DNA of 64,000 nucleotides from Polyodon spathula (taxonomy: Eukaryota > Chordata > Actinopteri > Acipenseriformes > Polyodontidae), in the NCBI RefSeq assembly GCF_017654505.1, contig NC_054552.1:31279013-31343012 (forward strand), read 5' to 3'. Below are positions 39,246 to 52,286 of this stretch, one piece after another. The notes beneath the pieces are model-generated. The model saw nothing but the letters and a program-made list of their open reading frames with translations, searched no databases and was not told the origin of the DNA. A program made the translations under genes and the position numbers. Each line of letters opens with the position of its first letter. The stretch's first letter is position 1.

Positions 39246-40092
39246 GACTGAGCTCACAGGGGCTGGCTTTAGTTTTAACTGCTCTTTCTGTTTATCAGCT
39301 GTTTTATAAGTTAGTAAGCTGACAGGTTAAAGCTCAGTGTAACAGAGTGCATTTGCTGCTCTGCCTGTAAACACAAGACGCTTCCACCTTACCTGCCGGC
39401 TTTGCACAGGTGAGTCTGACAGACAACTCTTTCTCTCCTTGTAGCCTTCCCAAATTACTAATGTTAATTTTGGCCTATTTGTGAAGAAGTCCGAGGCTAC
39501 AGCACAATGCATTGGAAGTTGAGCTTGTTGTTTGAGGCAAAGCTGCGCTCCAAGTCCTTTGACTTGTACCCACCTGTAAAGCAATCTCTTCCTGCAAGTG
39601 CTTGTGTTCAGTCTGTGCGTAGAGGTGGTATTGCTTAGAGCTATTTTTTCTCTATTTAGTGTGTGTGCAACCCTGTACGGTACACACTGGCGTAGTGGTA
39701 GTTTCCTTTTGAAGAAGCGGTGCATTCAGACGTGGTAAATGTGTACAGGCTTCTCTGGTTTGGTTGCTTCAAAGAATGAGCATCTGTCCCAGCAGAGTTG
39801 TTGTTTGCCTACTTAGTCTTGATGCCAGAGGTGTGAAGGCAGGAAGCAGACTGTTAATCCACTGTCTCCAGTGGGTGTTATGTGGCTGCTATTTACTGTG
39901 GGATCTGGGGTCACTGGTGCAATGATCCTAGTGTCTATAAAGGACTGCATGTTTTTCTTGAGGGATACATGCTGTCTAGTACAATTGCATCTATGATTTG
40001 GTCCAATGTATTTCTTTTTTTGAACATAATCATATTTGACTGGGCATTTTGTAGGCAAGTTGGTATACAAAACATGTTTATGTATTACTTTA

Positions 40093-40650
40093 TTTTGGTT
40101 TGATTTGACTAGAACAACCTTTGCTCAAGGTGAGCTGATTTGTGTAAATATTTGAATGTTTGTGGGGCGCTGGCACAGAGCTATCTCATGCTGTGTGCCT
40201 GCCTTGTCTGGATCTCCTAGACCAGGGCACAGTTTTCTTTGGAGATACCCGTATTCATAGCCCTCCACTATGGCTATCTAGAAGAGATGTTTTCTCAACC
40301 CCTCAGTATGTACTGCACACGCCCGTCCTAATCCTGAGTGTCCTTTAATGCACTCTGCTTGTATCCTGCGCCTGTCAATGCAAATGCCTGGGACTGTTTT
40401 GCATTAATACAAATGTTAAACTAATGCTGACGGAGGAAGCTGGCTTACCCTTGCCATCCAATTTGTAGGTCTTATGGAGCCCCTTGGGGGAACTCCGGTC
40501 TAGCTTGTCAAAGAAGACTTTTATTGAGGTTCAAGTGGGTCATACAGCATCAAACAGACTGAGATGTAACTGAGTTGGAGGACAGATTTTCCCCCCTCCC
40601 CATAGCGTGGGGTGTAATGTTGATTTTGACTGAAAAGAGCTTTGCTCCCT
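40093..40650 (+). repeat. Duplicated intronic block, copy 2
   Basis: Direct repeat of 38443-39245, with substitutions and several indels: it lacks the ~220-base segment and a stretch near GTGTCAGTGCCTG, and carries an insertion around CCTGGGACTG. The divergence suggests an old event. Lies in the presumed first intron of furin. Confidence 0.88.
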
Positions 40651-42169
40651 TAGAACTTGCCATTAAATTGCTCGGGCCCACCTATGTAGTTTGCTGTTAT
40701 TGGCTTGCAGGCAAATATTGAGAGCCTTTCTCATGACTACTTCTGTCTACTTGTCTAACCACCCCCTCATTGGTGTGGTGGTGTACTCTTTTGGTTTTGT
40801 AAGATAGAATTTCAAAGTTTCAGATGCCAGTGTTTGAGTTAGTAATGAATTTGAGGGCAGTGTTGAGCTAGTTCAGAAAGCGTTGTGAGATTTGCAGCTG
40901 TTAAGTTTTCTCAGTGCACAGTATGCTTCAGGGTTCCTGTACTGTTGCAAGCATTCTCCCTGGTGGGGGGCGGGGGGGCTTCTACTTAGAGCTCTTAAGA
41001 ATTCCTTTGAAATGTCTTGAAAGAGTGCGCTTGCTTGTCTGCTCCCATTTGTAGAGGGTAGCTCCACAGACACGAGGGGAAGTCTGTCCTGGATAGTTTT
41101 TGCTTTCATGTGAAAGCCCTAATTTCCTGTTTACAAACACAGTCCCTCTTGAGGGTTTGCTTTTTATAAAACTGGTCGCTTTAAAGTTCTAACAGTTGTC
41201 AGGAAGAAGGTCCAGTTGAGGTTTAAAATGGGTTCCTGTGCCGGCAATAATGTTCTAACCATGCTTCAGGCTGCACTGCAAACCCTTCCTGTACTTCAGG
41301 AATGTGCTCAGCAATGCAGGGCTGTTGCAGACAGTGGTGGGAACAGGTTGTAAAACATGTAGTGAACCAGCCAGACTGCTGCTCAACAAATACAGGGCAT
41401 GTCAGTGTGTGGGCTTGTCTCTGGGGTGCACGCCTTGCACCACGACTGCCCTCTGGGTCAACTGTCTGTAGAAAGCAATTGCAGACTTTGTCACTGGGGG
41501 TGGGGGTGGGGGGTGACAAGTGTAATTATACATACTTTTTTGGTTAGCCTGAGAAGGCAATTTTATAATTAACTTTTTTAAACTATAATATATCTATATA
41601 TTGGGACCCCAAGGTGAAGGGATTTTATTACATTTATAAAAGTAGCAATTTTTTTCTTAAAGTGCGTAAATCCTGTTGACGTGTTGCCTGCAGGAAGCAT
41701 TGATTGATAACGAATGGTGAGGAAGCCGCGCAGCACCACTGCCTACGTGAGGATGCTGAGATCAGGAGGGGGGTTTCCTTTTAAAACTGTGTTATCGTAA
41801 ATGCACTAAACTTGTTTAAGAGGTTCATGTTGGAATGTTTTGAACACCAGACCTGAATCTGTCTTTTGGTCAGGCGGCTTTTCTATCGAGATCTTGATAC
41901 ACTCGCTATAGAGTAGTGATGGCTCTGAACCAGACCCAGGTTTTTGTTTCAACCTAGTATTGGAACCTGGTGAGTCCCATACTGGCCTCTATCTGAGCTG
42001 TCATTGCAGCTACACACTGTTTTAAAGTTTCAGAGCAAGTTCTGTCTTTTGAATTTAACAACCTTCCTGTCCGTATAGTTTAGGATTCTCTAATTAAAAA
42101 AATCTGTATAGATAGAATTGATTATAGGATTATTTTTGTAGCTGTTTGGAGATGTACACATTTTATCTA

Positions 42170-42196
42170 CACCCCCCCCCCCCCCCCCCCCCCCCA
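42170..42196. repeat. Poly-C run of about 26
   Basis: Homopolymer run in furin intron. Similar short G or C runs occur at 44860-44877 and 51963-51983. Confidence 0.9.
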
Positions 42197-42484
42197 CACG
42201 AATTTGCATACAGTGTACTCGTGCTTTTGGCAAATCAAGTGTCTTCTGCTGTATAGACAGTGTGAGAGGGAGGATTCTGCTACAGGCGGCTGTGAACAAT
42301 GTGAACTTCTATTGCAAACCTACAAACCCGTAATTTCTTAAGCACTGTGGGTAATGATGCATTTTATATTAATCACATCAGTTATGGTAATCGTATACTT
42401 CATCATTAAACTGTCTTCACCTTTTGGAATGTTGGCGGTGCTATAACCCTCTACGGAACAACCAAATTTTATTGCAGCTTTTGA

Positions 42485-42486
<2 letters not shown>

Positions 42487-42571
<85 letters not shown>
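42487..42571. repeat. (AT)n microsatellite
   Basis: About 42 AT units roughly 200 bp before the first coding exon of furin. Confidence 0.93.
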
Positions 42572-42573
<2 letters not shown>

Positions 42574-42912
42574 TAATATTATAACAATGTGGCATCAAGA
42601 CATTTGCATATAAAATTTTTAATTGAAGTCCATATAAATAGCTACAAATGTGTGATCGTGCAGAATTTCTTTAACAAGATTATTGAATATCAGATTCACC
42701 CAGGGCTACTGGACATTTGGTTGTGTGTCTTGTAAATTTTAAAGAGGGGGTTGTGCTTCTCCTTCAGGTTTGCTTTGCACCGTGCTGATCTCCGTGGGCT
42801 CTGACAGTGAGGTTTCATGTGCCCGAGGCAGTTGTGATCATTTGGAAGGAAGCTGGACTGAGGGACGGTTTCATATCGCAAGGACAGAGGCTGGGGACCT
42901 GCACCGTTCCTG

Positions 42913-43089
42913 ATGGATCTCAGACTGGGTTCCCTACTGCTTGGGATGCTGCTGGTCATTCTGGTCTCTCTGGTCACTCGAACCATAGGGCAGAAGATTT
43001 ACACCAACACTTGGGCGGTCCACGTGACTGGGGGAGCAGAGGAAGCTGACCGGATAGCCAGTAAACATGGCTTTATTAACCACGGGATC
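42913..43089 (+). CDS. furin: Furin, first coding exon (59 codons)
   Basis: Furin is the trans-Golgi subtilisin-type proprotein convertase, which cleaves after R-X-K/R-R. Only the first coding exon is in the window. The exon starts at 42768 after a TTCTCCTTCAG acceptor, the ATG is at 42913, and the donor GTAAGT is at 43090 (phase 0). Residues 1-26 form a signal peptide (MDLRLG then a leucine-rich core), followed by the propeptide start QKIYTNTWAVHVTGG and ASKHGFINHGI. TNTWAV and KHGF are characteristic of furin, whereas PCSK5 and PCSK6 carry TNHWAV. The catalytic domain, P domain, Cys-rich region and membrane anchor lie beyond 64000. Position next to ticrr agrees with vertebrate synteny. Which furin paralogue (a or b) cannot be told. 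Confidence 0.92.
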
Positions 43090-46000
43090 GTAAGTACTTC
43101 AAACACATTGATATGTTTACTTGCATACCTCTAACTCCTCCTTTTCATAGCAATTCATTTTTCAGGCTGCTGCAAGGGAAGCCCAGCACGAATTGCAGGG
43201 TTGCTTTGAAAGAAGTCTGCCGGGAATTGTGATTTCTTGTGTTCATATGAAGTCTTGGTTGTGAACTGCTGTGTGGTGGTGGTGTTTGCACTTGGAGCAG
43301 AGAATGGGGTCCTGTATGACTATGCAAGCAGAGCAGTCCCCTCCAATACCTGCACCTAATCCAACATTTCTATTAGGGTTTGTCTTGTTCAGGAACCTCT
43401 GAGAGGGACTCTTGCACCATCAAGTGCTGTTGATTGTGGTGAGATCCTCTGAGCCGGGCTCTTCGTAGCACATCAAAATGGATAAGGACACTTGCTGGCT
43501 GTTTCTCATGATGTCTGCCTCACACGGTGTTCCTCCAAACTAGTTATGGTGGGGGAGGTGTCCTATGCAGCTTGTGTGATTTGGTTTTATTTATTTTCAG
43601 GGATGGAAATGACTCCCATTGCATAGAGGTTTTCTCCATTCTTGGCTTGACTGAGTTTTAATAAGACACACCTGAGCTTGTTACCTGTACACTGGCTAAT
43701 CGCACATTTTGAGACATCCCCTGCCCACCTCATGTACTTTGTAAACAGATGATGCATCTTTACGTGACGGCTGTTTTTGCAAGCGTCTAGAGAAGCTGAC
43801 CTTTCAAGTTCAGCGGGTGTTTGTTTTAAAAAACTGCTTTTCATGCGTGCAAAGTACAGCACAGCTGTGTAAATAAATGTAGGTTGTACTCCATTGCAAC
43901 AGTGTCCCTGGTAGTTCTCTTGCTCAACAGACAACCTCAAGCTTATCCAATCGCTTGTATTTTATATAACTAGACTAGTTCTGCTACTTGTGGGCAGCAG
44001 TCGACAGTAAACCTGCAGGTATGCACAGCTTCTATTTGCATTTTATTGTATGCAGTAATGGTAACAAATACAAGTAATCCAGGGGGATTATTAAATTGGC
44101 TCGGTTAAACTGTACAGGACTTTTAACAAGCTGTTGTCAGAAGGTTGCATATACATAGAACAGTAGTGTTAACAAAGGGAACCAAAGTGCAGTACGCCCA
44201 GTTAAACTTTTACTTATTTGCATTAGTGTAAAGGTATTGGTTTTATTTATGTATATGTTATCTGTATTGTCAGACTGCTTGTAAATCACAGAGCAAGGAA
44301 TGCATGTCCTTGATCATCATTTGGCTGGCAGTGTTTCTTAGTGCTGCATTCAGCATAGCTGCAGGATGTTATCTTCATTTCTTGTAGCACCTTTTTAATT
44401 GAGGGCAAACCCCCATACATAGTTAACTACAAGCTGAGTTTGTACTTGAGCAAATTGAAGCTTTGTGGGCATGCAATAAATTAAACATTTGTTAATTCTT
44501 ATCAGCACAAAGTGCCTTGATTTATAGTTCCTGCCCCACCTCCCTGTGCTTGTTCACAATACTCTTGTCTTGTCTTCAGTATTAGTAGCACATCAAAATG
44601 TATTGACGTTGTTTCTCGCCATGCAGGATGCATTCTCAAGCTTATTAGAGTGCCAACATTATGTACCAAGTTGGTAGCATTCTGTGTAGATGTGCCAGAT
44701 AAAAGATTTTAGCCAGGTGGTCATTTCGAGTCCAACCCAGAATGCTTTCTGTATTGTACAGAGCACAGTGGTTACGACAGCAGTGTATTGTGTTCTATGT
44801 GATGGAAAGTGTCTGTATTGTACTGTGAATGGTACATGCAGGAGCAATGAACCCAGACCCCCCCCCCCCCCCCCCCCTCCAGCTTGCTAAAGACTCCTGA
44901 TTTGTAGGTGGAAGTCAAAATACTGGATCTGATTTCTTCAGTTACTGTGCAGCTGCAAGGCTTCACTTGAACAGTTCCAGCTAAAGTTAACCAGACCCTA
45001 GATGCAGCAATCCGTGCTGTGGTAAGAACAGGTCCTTCTGTTCACTTTGCTTTTTCAGAAGGATATCCCGTTCACTTTGTCATGCACATGTCTCGGGTGG
45101 AATCCCTGTCGGTGTTGCATGGATTCTTGTGTGCGTCCTTGTATGGGATGTTTTTAATTGCTTAGACATGCCACCCTCTGCTGAGGGTGGTGTTACTGTG
45201 GACTACAGAGAGGGTCTGTCTGTAATACCTTGCTTGCTGTAACTGCCTTAAGTGCTTCTGTACTGGAGTATTTTGTACAGGGCCAGTTCTGTTGGCATGT
45301 TTGCATTCTTAACAAGTACTGATCAATTGACCTGAATTACCTTTTGAACTATAGATAGATCTAGTTTTCCAAAATCGTCTGATTCCACAGGGAAATGATG
45401 GGGCCGAGCAATTGGCTGAACACAATCCTCCCTCTGGAGTGTCCTGTCCTCATTGATGAATGTCTGATTGTGACAATAATTCGCACCTAGGGAAATAAAG
45501 CCTGGTTTAGTTGTAACCCCTCCTGCTGAATGAATTGTAGGCTTTGTTTTGTCATCGCAGCCAGATGCTGCTTTGCTCATCTTGGCCTGTCTGCAGGCAC
45601 AGCAAATTCAATTCAAGCTCAGTTTTAAAGTCCTTTTTTATAATCAAGAATGCAAACCCTGCTACACTATGTACTATCAGAGTACCATTTATAACGGTCT
45701 TGTGTTATCAAAAGATGTAGTTGCTACAGGGTTTGTGCAGGACTGGGCACTCTGGTCAGATCAGGGTTTGGTTTTGTGGAGAGTAGGGTTAGCATTTTGT
45801 ATAGCAGCTTTACAGGTGAGCATCACTAGGTTGTGTTTTGGTTTCACTGTAACAAGAGTTTGAGATCCAAAGGCCTAGCCCAGCCCTGCTTATCTTGGTT
45901 CTGTTTCTGAGAAATTTGTGCAGATGGCTGAACAGATGCGAGTTGGATTGAACTAATCTTTCCTGATTCTGTTCCCCAGCTGACTAGCTTCACTTTGGAT

Positions 46001-47168
46001 AGGGTTCAAGTAGGAGATGCCTTGGTAGGTTTTTTTTTTACTCTTGACAGTTGTATTTACAATAACTGTTGCAAGCTAACTGGACTGGATTCCAGGGCTT
46101 TTGGTTAGATTTTTTTTTTTTTCAGCTACACAGTGCGCAGGGAGATGGGAAGGGACCCATTTAGCTCAAGGCTCCTCTCTCTTCTAAAACACCTAGTTCA
46201 GGCCTCGGCTACAGGAATAAATGAATTCTTTCTTTGCTTTAAGTGCATCTGGAGATGACTGCACTCTGCTGTTGTTGGCTCTTGTTTAGGATGCTTTGGA
46301 CAATCCAATCTTAGGAAGATTCGTTCCTCCCATACAGCAATACAATGTAATGAAACCTGTCCAGGGTAGCGCTGCATGTCCGTCAGTTTCAATTAACACA
46401 ACCCATATGTTTAGTTATGCAGCATCCTGAACATTATTTTTTTTTTCATGTCAGCAAGTGCATCAGGGATGACGAACTGCATTCATAAATCCTGTTCTCG
46501 GCAAATTGTCAGAATGCTGCAACAGCAAGGACTGCCTGCGAGTGGAAAAAGGACCACAAGCCTCTAGTGTGTGTGCTGACCCTGGAGTGACTGCATGGGC
46601 ACTGGGGTGAAGATATGGGTTACTTCGATTTTCCGCACTCTGCTGAATTCCCCTCTCTGCACCCTCTTGTAGTGGAATTTTTGTTTCTGGTTGCACACAG
46701 GGTTCATTTCGGGATAATTCAATGAAACCTGTGGTTTTTTGTGTGAGATTCTTCAAACACCCACCGGTAGATGCGTCTACTGCGGTTACAACATACGCTG
46801 CTTTTCTGCAGCTGCTGTTTGTGGTTTTTAAATGGAGTCCTTGCTGATTTTGTGATACTTAATCGGTCAGGTACTTTTTTACACACAAAAAAAAAAAAAA
46901 AAAAAAATTAAATGCCAAAACGTGTAATGGCAATAAGGGGGGGGGGGTGTACAATCCTTTTGACCGAAGTGGAGCGTTCATTTCGGTCCTCCCTGACCTT
47001 GTACAAATGCTCATTAGTGTTTAATATATATATTTTTTTGATGTGAAATCCCCTCTCAGTCTTCATGCTAACTTACTACCACGACTGAACTCTTGACAAA
47101 TAAGCAGCCTGCTAGTGAAGGTTGTTTGGTGTAATTGAGTTGATGTGATTATGGAGATGAATAGGGGA

Positions 47169-47185
47169 CTCTAATTTCATTAGAG
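47169..47185. promoter_or_regulatory. Palindromic TAAT-N3-ATTA site in furin intron
   Basis: CTCTAATTTCATTAGAG is a perfect inverted repeat with a 3-base spacer. Its centre, TAATTTCATTA, has the P3 form bound by paired-class homeodomain dimers. Functional meaning is inference. Confidence 0.3.
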
Positions 47186-49004
47186 AACGGCACTACTGCC
47201 AGAGGGCTTTCCTATAAGATGGCCCAGAGGAGACCTTTTGCTTGACGGTTGGTATCCTGTGAATTGGACATGGAAATCAATTTAGTTTTATTTGTGTGCT
47301 GAAAGTGGTTTCACTGTGGACATTTTTTTTTTTTTTTTTTTTTTAAATACTTTGACATACACCATGTTTCTTGTTATAAGGAGGAAGCCACTTAATGGCA
47401 AACCTAAAAAAAAAAAACCAGGCCATGCTGCCTGGTGTAACACTGTGCAGTAGAGTCCTGTACCATGTAGCAGCGGTAGCTGATAAAATGCACGCTGCAG
47501 CCGATGCTGTACTCTCCTTGCAAGGGAAGCCTTGGCCGATGCTGTCAAGCACAGCTGCTCCTGTGTTTTGTGGCCCTGCTAGCAGCTGCGTTGCTGACGT
47601 CCAAGTCTGAAGGCTTACTCACCAAATACATGACAGGAAATGACTTGCACTGTTGTTGGAGTTAATGCTCCTCAAATAGGGAGCTTTTAATTCTGATAAT
47701 AAAATGGTAACTTTCAAGATTTAGATGGGATTCTACAGTACAAAGTTACTGCTGTGCTGTAGCTTGTTTTGTATTATTTCTGTGCTGATTTTGAGTTTGT
47801 GCTGGATACACGAGATTAAACGAGTTCACTGTTGGGTTACGGTATTGCACCACTGACATGTTGCACAACAGACAAGTGGGTTGGGTTTGAGTCCTGACTC
47901 TCTGGATAGTACTGTTTTTTTTTTATTCTGTAGTCTGTCAAACGCAAATCCAGGGTTTCTTTTGTTGGTGCATTGCTCGGATATCCTGAGCGTTGAGAGG
48001 GTGTTTCGAGATTACTAGGGAGCTCTGCACCCCAGTAGCCCAATCGCTGCTTTCCCTTGCTTCAAAGTAAGCTACTCCAGTTATGAAATTTAGATGCGTG
48101 AAGTTGAACAAAGTTGCTAATAACAAGCACATGTGATTTCATTATGATGGTGAAAAAATGAAACTGCTGTATAGGCAGTCACCGATGTAAAAATAACACC
48201 AAGTTCTTCAAATTATCTTGTCGGTGATCAGTACTTCCTTCTGACGCATGTTGCCCAATTAGATCTGGAAGATTTAGAAGCGAGACATTTCCTTTTTGAA
48301 GCACTTTGCTATTGATGTAGGTTTTTGAGTTTTCTGTTTTCAGAGGGGAGGATTTAACTATATCATGGAAGGGGGAGGGGGCAGGGGGTTGTGTTCCAGT
48401 GACCCTGTCTGTATGATCTGACAAACCCACATAATAGGCCCTTTCTCAGCTCGCCTGCTTGGACACTGCAGTGGCTTTCCTTCGGCAGACAAATGCAGCT
48501 TTGTACTCGCATGGCCTTTCCCAGGCAACGTTGCCAGCCTCCACTGCTGCTACCGCCACGCATTCGAAGTTTTTCCTAAAATAATCTATCTGCAACAACT
48601 TTGAGATTTTTTTGTTCAAAACATGTACTCTTTTTTTTTTTTAAATTTTTTATTCATGGATGTGCAGAGCTTCAAAACTGCTCCCTGTCCCCATCAGGAA
48701 GTGCCCAGTCCAAAGCTTTAAACTCTGCTTTTGACCTGCTGTTCCTGATTACTGTGGTCCTGAGTGGTGTGCCAGTTCTGCATCTGTTTTAGGTGTGTTG
48801 TGCATTGGTTTAGGACCTGACCATAGTAATCCAGGGTGATGTGCAATACATCTAAAGATTCACATGTGTCCTTATAAGGAAGTGGATGCAAACCAGAAAA
48901 TAAATTGCCATGTGAACTATTTGCTTAATCTGTTCCCAAGTTCTGCTTGTTTCCAAGATATTCAGTCTGATGCAGTAGGAGACAGATGTTGTTTTTTTTA
49001 TATT

Positions 49005-49171
<167 letters not shown>

Positions 49172-52100
49172 AATAAATAAATATGAAAATAATAATTTGG
49201 ACTGTCTAGCTTCCAGCTGACATTACAATCCAACCCTCAAATTCCAACCCATAACTAATGTGAGACTTGAAACCAAGCCTAAAGAATTGTCAATGAGAAC
49301 TGGAATTGCTCGCCGTTCGCACAGTTATTTTAGTACCCAGTGGAGAGCTGATGTGGCTGCGTGCAGGAAGAGTGCACAGGCAAGGCTCCACAGGTTTGTG
49401 CACAGGTGTTTCCTTCAAAGAGGCCCAGCACTTTAGCACCGCTTCGTCTTTGTACAACATACAGCATCACAAGTGTTACTGTTTTCAGTCTGTGTAAGTA
49501 GTATCTATTCTTCACCGGAGTCTGGTCCTCCCAATCCTGAGAACACAAACAGTTCACTGTATGAACATGTAAGTTTTTTACATAATTCTATTGTATTCTT
49601 GCTGCAGGCCATTGTTTCAGTTCTTTTTCTATTGTGATATACTGCAGTGCTACCAAGTGATTTTTAATCAAGACGCTTTTTAATATTATTATATTTACAT
49701 GTGCTCCTTCATATATGACGTTGCCTGTGGAGATTTGTCCAGTGCATTGTGATACCCAAGGCAGTTCTTCCATTGCTTTAGGGATCCAACAGCACCTACC
49801 TGACTGCAGTGGGAGCTTGAGGGCTAAGGGTGCGCCTTGAGCAGACGAGGGCATCGTTAGGGTTGTAGTGCTGACTTCGCATTACTGATGAATGGGTTTT
49901 GAATGAAGAGACTTTGTTCTCTGCTTCTCTTTTTTTTTTTTTTATTGCTTTGGTCATCTACATATGAAGGGGGATTGGAAACACACTCCCATTGCATAGC
50001 AGTATGATCCACGACAGTGTTTCTAAGTCCTAGCCACCTCTTAGTTAATGGTTCCTGTTGCAGCTCAAACATCTCCAGTATGAAACTGGAGCTTTTTTGC
50101 CCCACAGGAAGTGACTTTCATATACCTTGTTTTACCATTGCCTTGGAGCAGATGGCTGCGAGAAGGAGGATATGAATTTGGCTTCTCCTGGGAGCAAGCC
50201 TGAAATGAGTTTATTTTACCCTTTTTACACTGCGACTCCCATTGCCTGCAGCACTCTGCAAAGTCCAACGTCCGAATCTTTTGCTCGTTGTCTAGTGTCC
50301 TAAACGTCTCGCCCATCCTTCAGGTACTCTAGCCTTTTCTGAAGCGTTTCTCCTGAATAAATCATTCTTGTGGCTGCAGGTAATTCAGTGACGCTAATGA
50401 GCTGCAGTGACTGAGCGGGCAGACTTGTCTGGTTCAATAGTTATATTTTTACTTAAAACTAAGTGGGGATGGGATCTGCACACCAAAAAAAACACAGGTT
50501 ATTGCCTTTGAAGCTGCTGGGCACAAACCATGGCACTCATTCAATATGTCTCCATAAAACCTTCAATACAAATTTAACTCGGTTAGCCAAGAGTATAAAT
50601 AACATTGATCCTGACCGCTTGCTTGTAACAGACCGAGTTGAGTTAGCAGGAAATGTAATGACTGTTCATGTCTTGCAGTGTCAGAGCATGCCAGAAGCAG
50701 TTTGTTTTTGTCTCTAAAAATATAGACTACTGATTTTACTGTAGATGAACCTGGGTCGGACTGGAGGGGTGCAGTATTAGAAGATACGAGTTTAAATCAC
50801 TGTCAATCATTTATATTTTAATCCAGTTAGCTATCCCCCCCCACCTGCCGCAGCCATTTAATCACAGGGAGCATTCTGTTTTCAGCTGGTGTTCCGGAAC
50901 ACTGAGGAGTGAGCAGGGGAACCTGATTGGTTGGAAACAGCGGGATGTATTCCATTAGCCAGTTTGGTATTCGTGCAGCTTGTATAAATTTAAAGCTTGT
51001 GGCCATAGACGCAATGGATGGGGGGGGCAATTTAAGAGGCCATTAAGGATGTGCATTGTAGATTTTGAAACGGCTGAACACTGGTTCCAGAGATCCTGCT
51101 TGGTACAGAGACTTTTTAAAGCTGCTGCAGACCTCATCACTAAATTAAAAAAAAGTTTTTTGCTACAGGAGAATGAAGTAGATTAATTTAGATTCTTCAG
51201 ATTTTAAGAAGAAATTGGAATTCCCTTTTACAAGTTCTGTTGAATCCCGCTGCAAGTAAATACTTTAGACAGGGTAAGAGTTCTTTACACAGTAGCTACT
51301 GTGTTCAATTCTACAGTGTGTGGGGGCATACTGAAGACTCCTCATTCCTAGACTACATATCTACAGGTCTGTTGAAAGAGGTACTGTAAACACTAATGGG
51401 AAAGTATCTGTCTGGTAATGGCACTTACTAGAGTGCATTTTATCTTCACTTTCCCATAAAGCTTTTTCATTACCTGCTTCCCCTTTTTACTTCTGTTAAA
51501 TCCAGGGTTCACAGGCCTTCCTGGACATGACTAACCAGTCCTGGTAGATTGGTTGGTTAATGACCCCCCCCCCCCTGGTTTCAGGGTCCCAGATCGCTGC
51601 TGTAGTTATCCAGGTCAGTCCTGCTGAGTGGTGTAGATGCTGCTTTCACACCCACCCTGTTCTCTCTTTTGAAAGCTCAGCCTATTGCTTTTACACCTGG
51701 AAAAATGTGATGTCAGAGCCAAGACACCCCCAGTATATATTGAAAAGGTTTATTAAGTCCTATGTTATAAAATGAAGCCCATACTGTAAAGTTTTCTGCT
51801 GACTGGCTTCAATAGGGATGGAAAAATAATTCCTCCAGTCTTTCCCCATGGTCTTCTACAATTTTATATTGCAGTATGAAGTCTGGCTTTTAGGGCCCAC
51901 ACAGAACTTGTGCTGTCAGATGCAGCTTGCCTGAACCGCAAATATTGACTTATATTGACTTTGGGGGGGGGGGGGGGGGGGGGTTTGCTGTAATTTTTTC
52001 AGAATAAAACCAATGTATTTAAGTATTAAGTACACTCCATGTAGACTGCATGTAATCCTGTGTGTTGCTCTAACCACAGGAAACCACCTCCTTGTAAGTA

Positions 52101-52249
52101 AGCTCTCTCTGCGTGTCTCTGTTCATTTTGATCTTCTCTAAATGGACTCCAGCGTTTGTTTGACTAAGTCAGCCACCCACGGGATACTACCCCACCCCCA
52201 CTCCCATGCTGTAAACAAACGCTGACTGTTATACTTCTGAGCAACCCCC

Positions 52250-52252
<3 letters not shown>

Positions 52253-52283
<31 letters not shown>
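52253..52283. repeat. (CA)n microsatellite
   Basis: About 15 CA units in furin intron. Confidence 0.9.
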
Positions 52284-52286
<3 letters not shown>

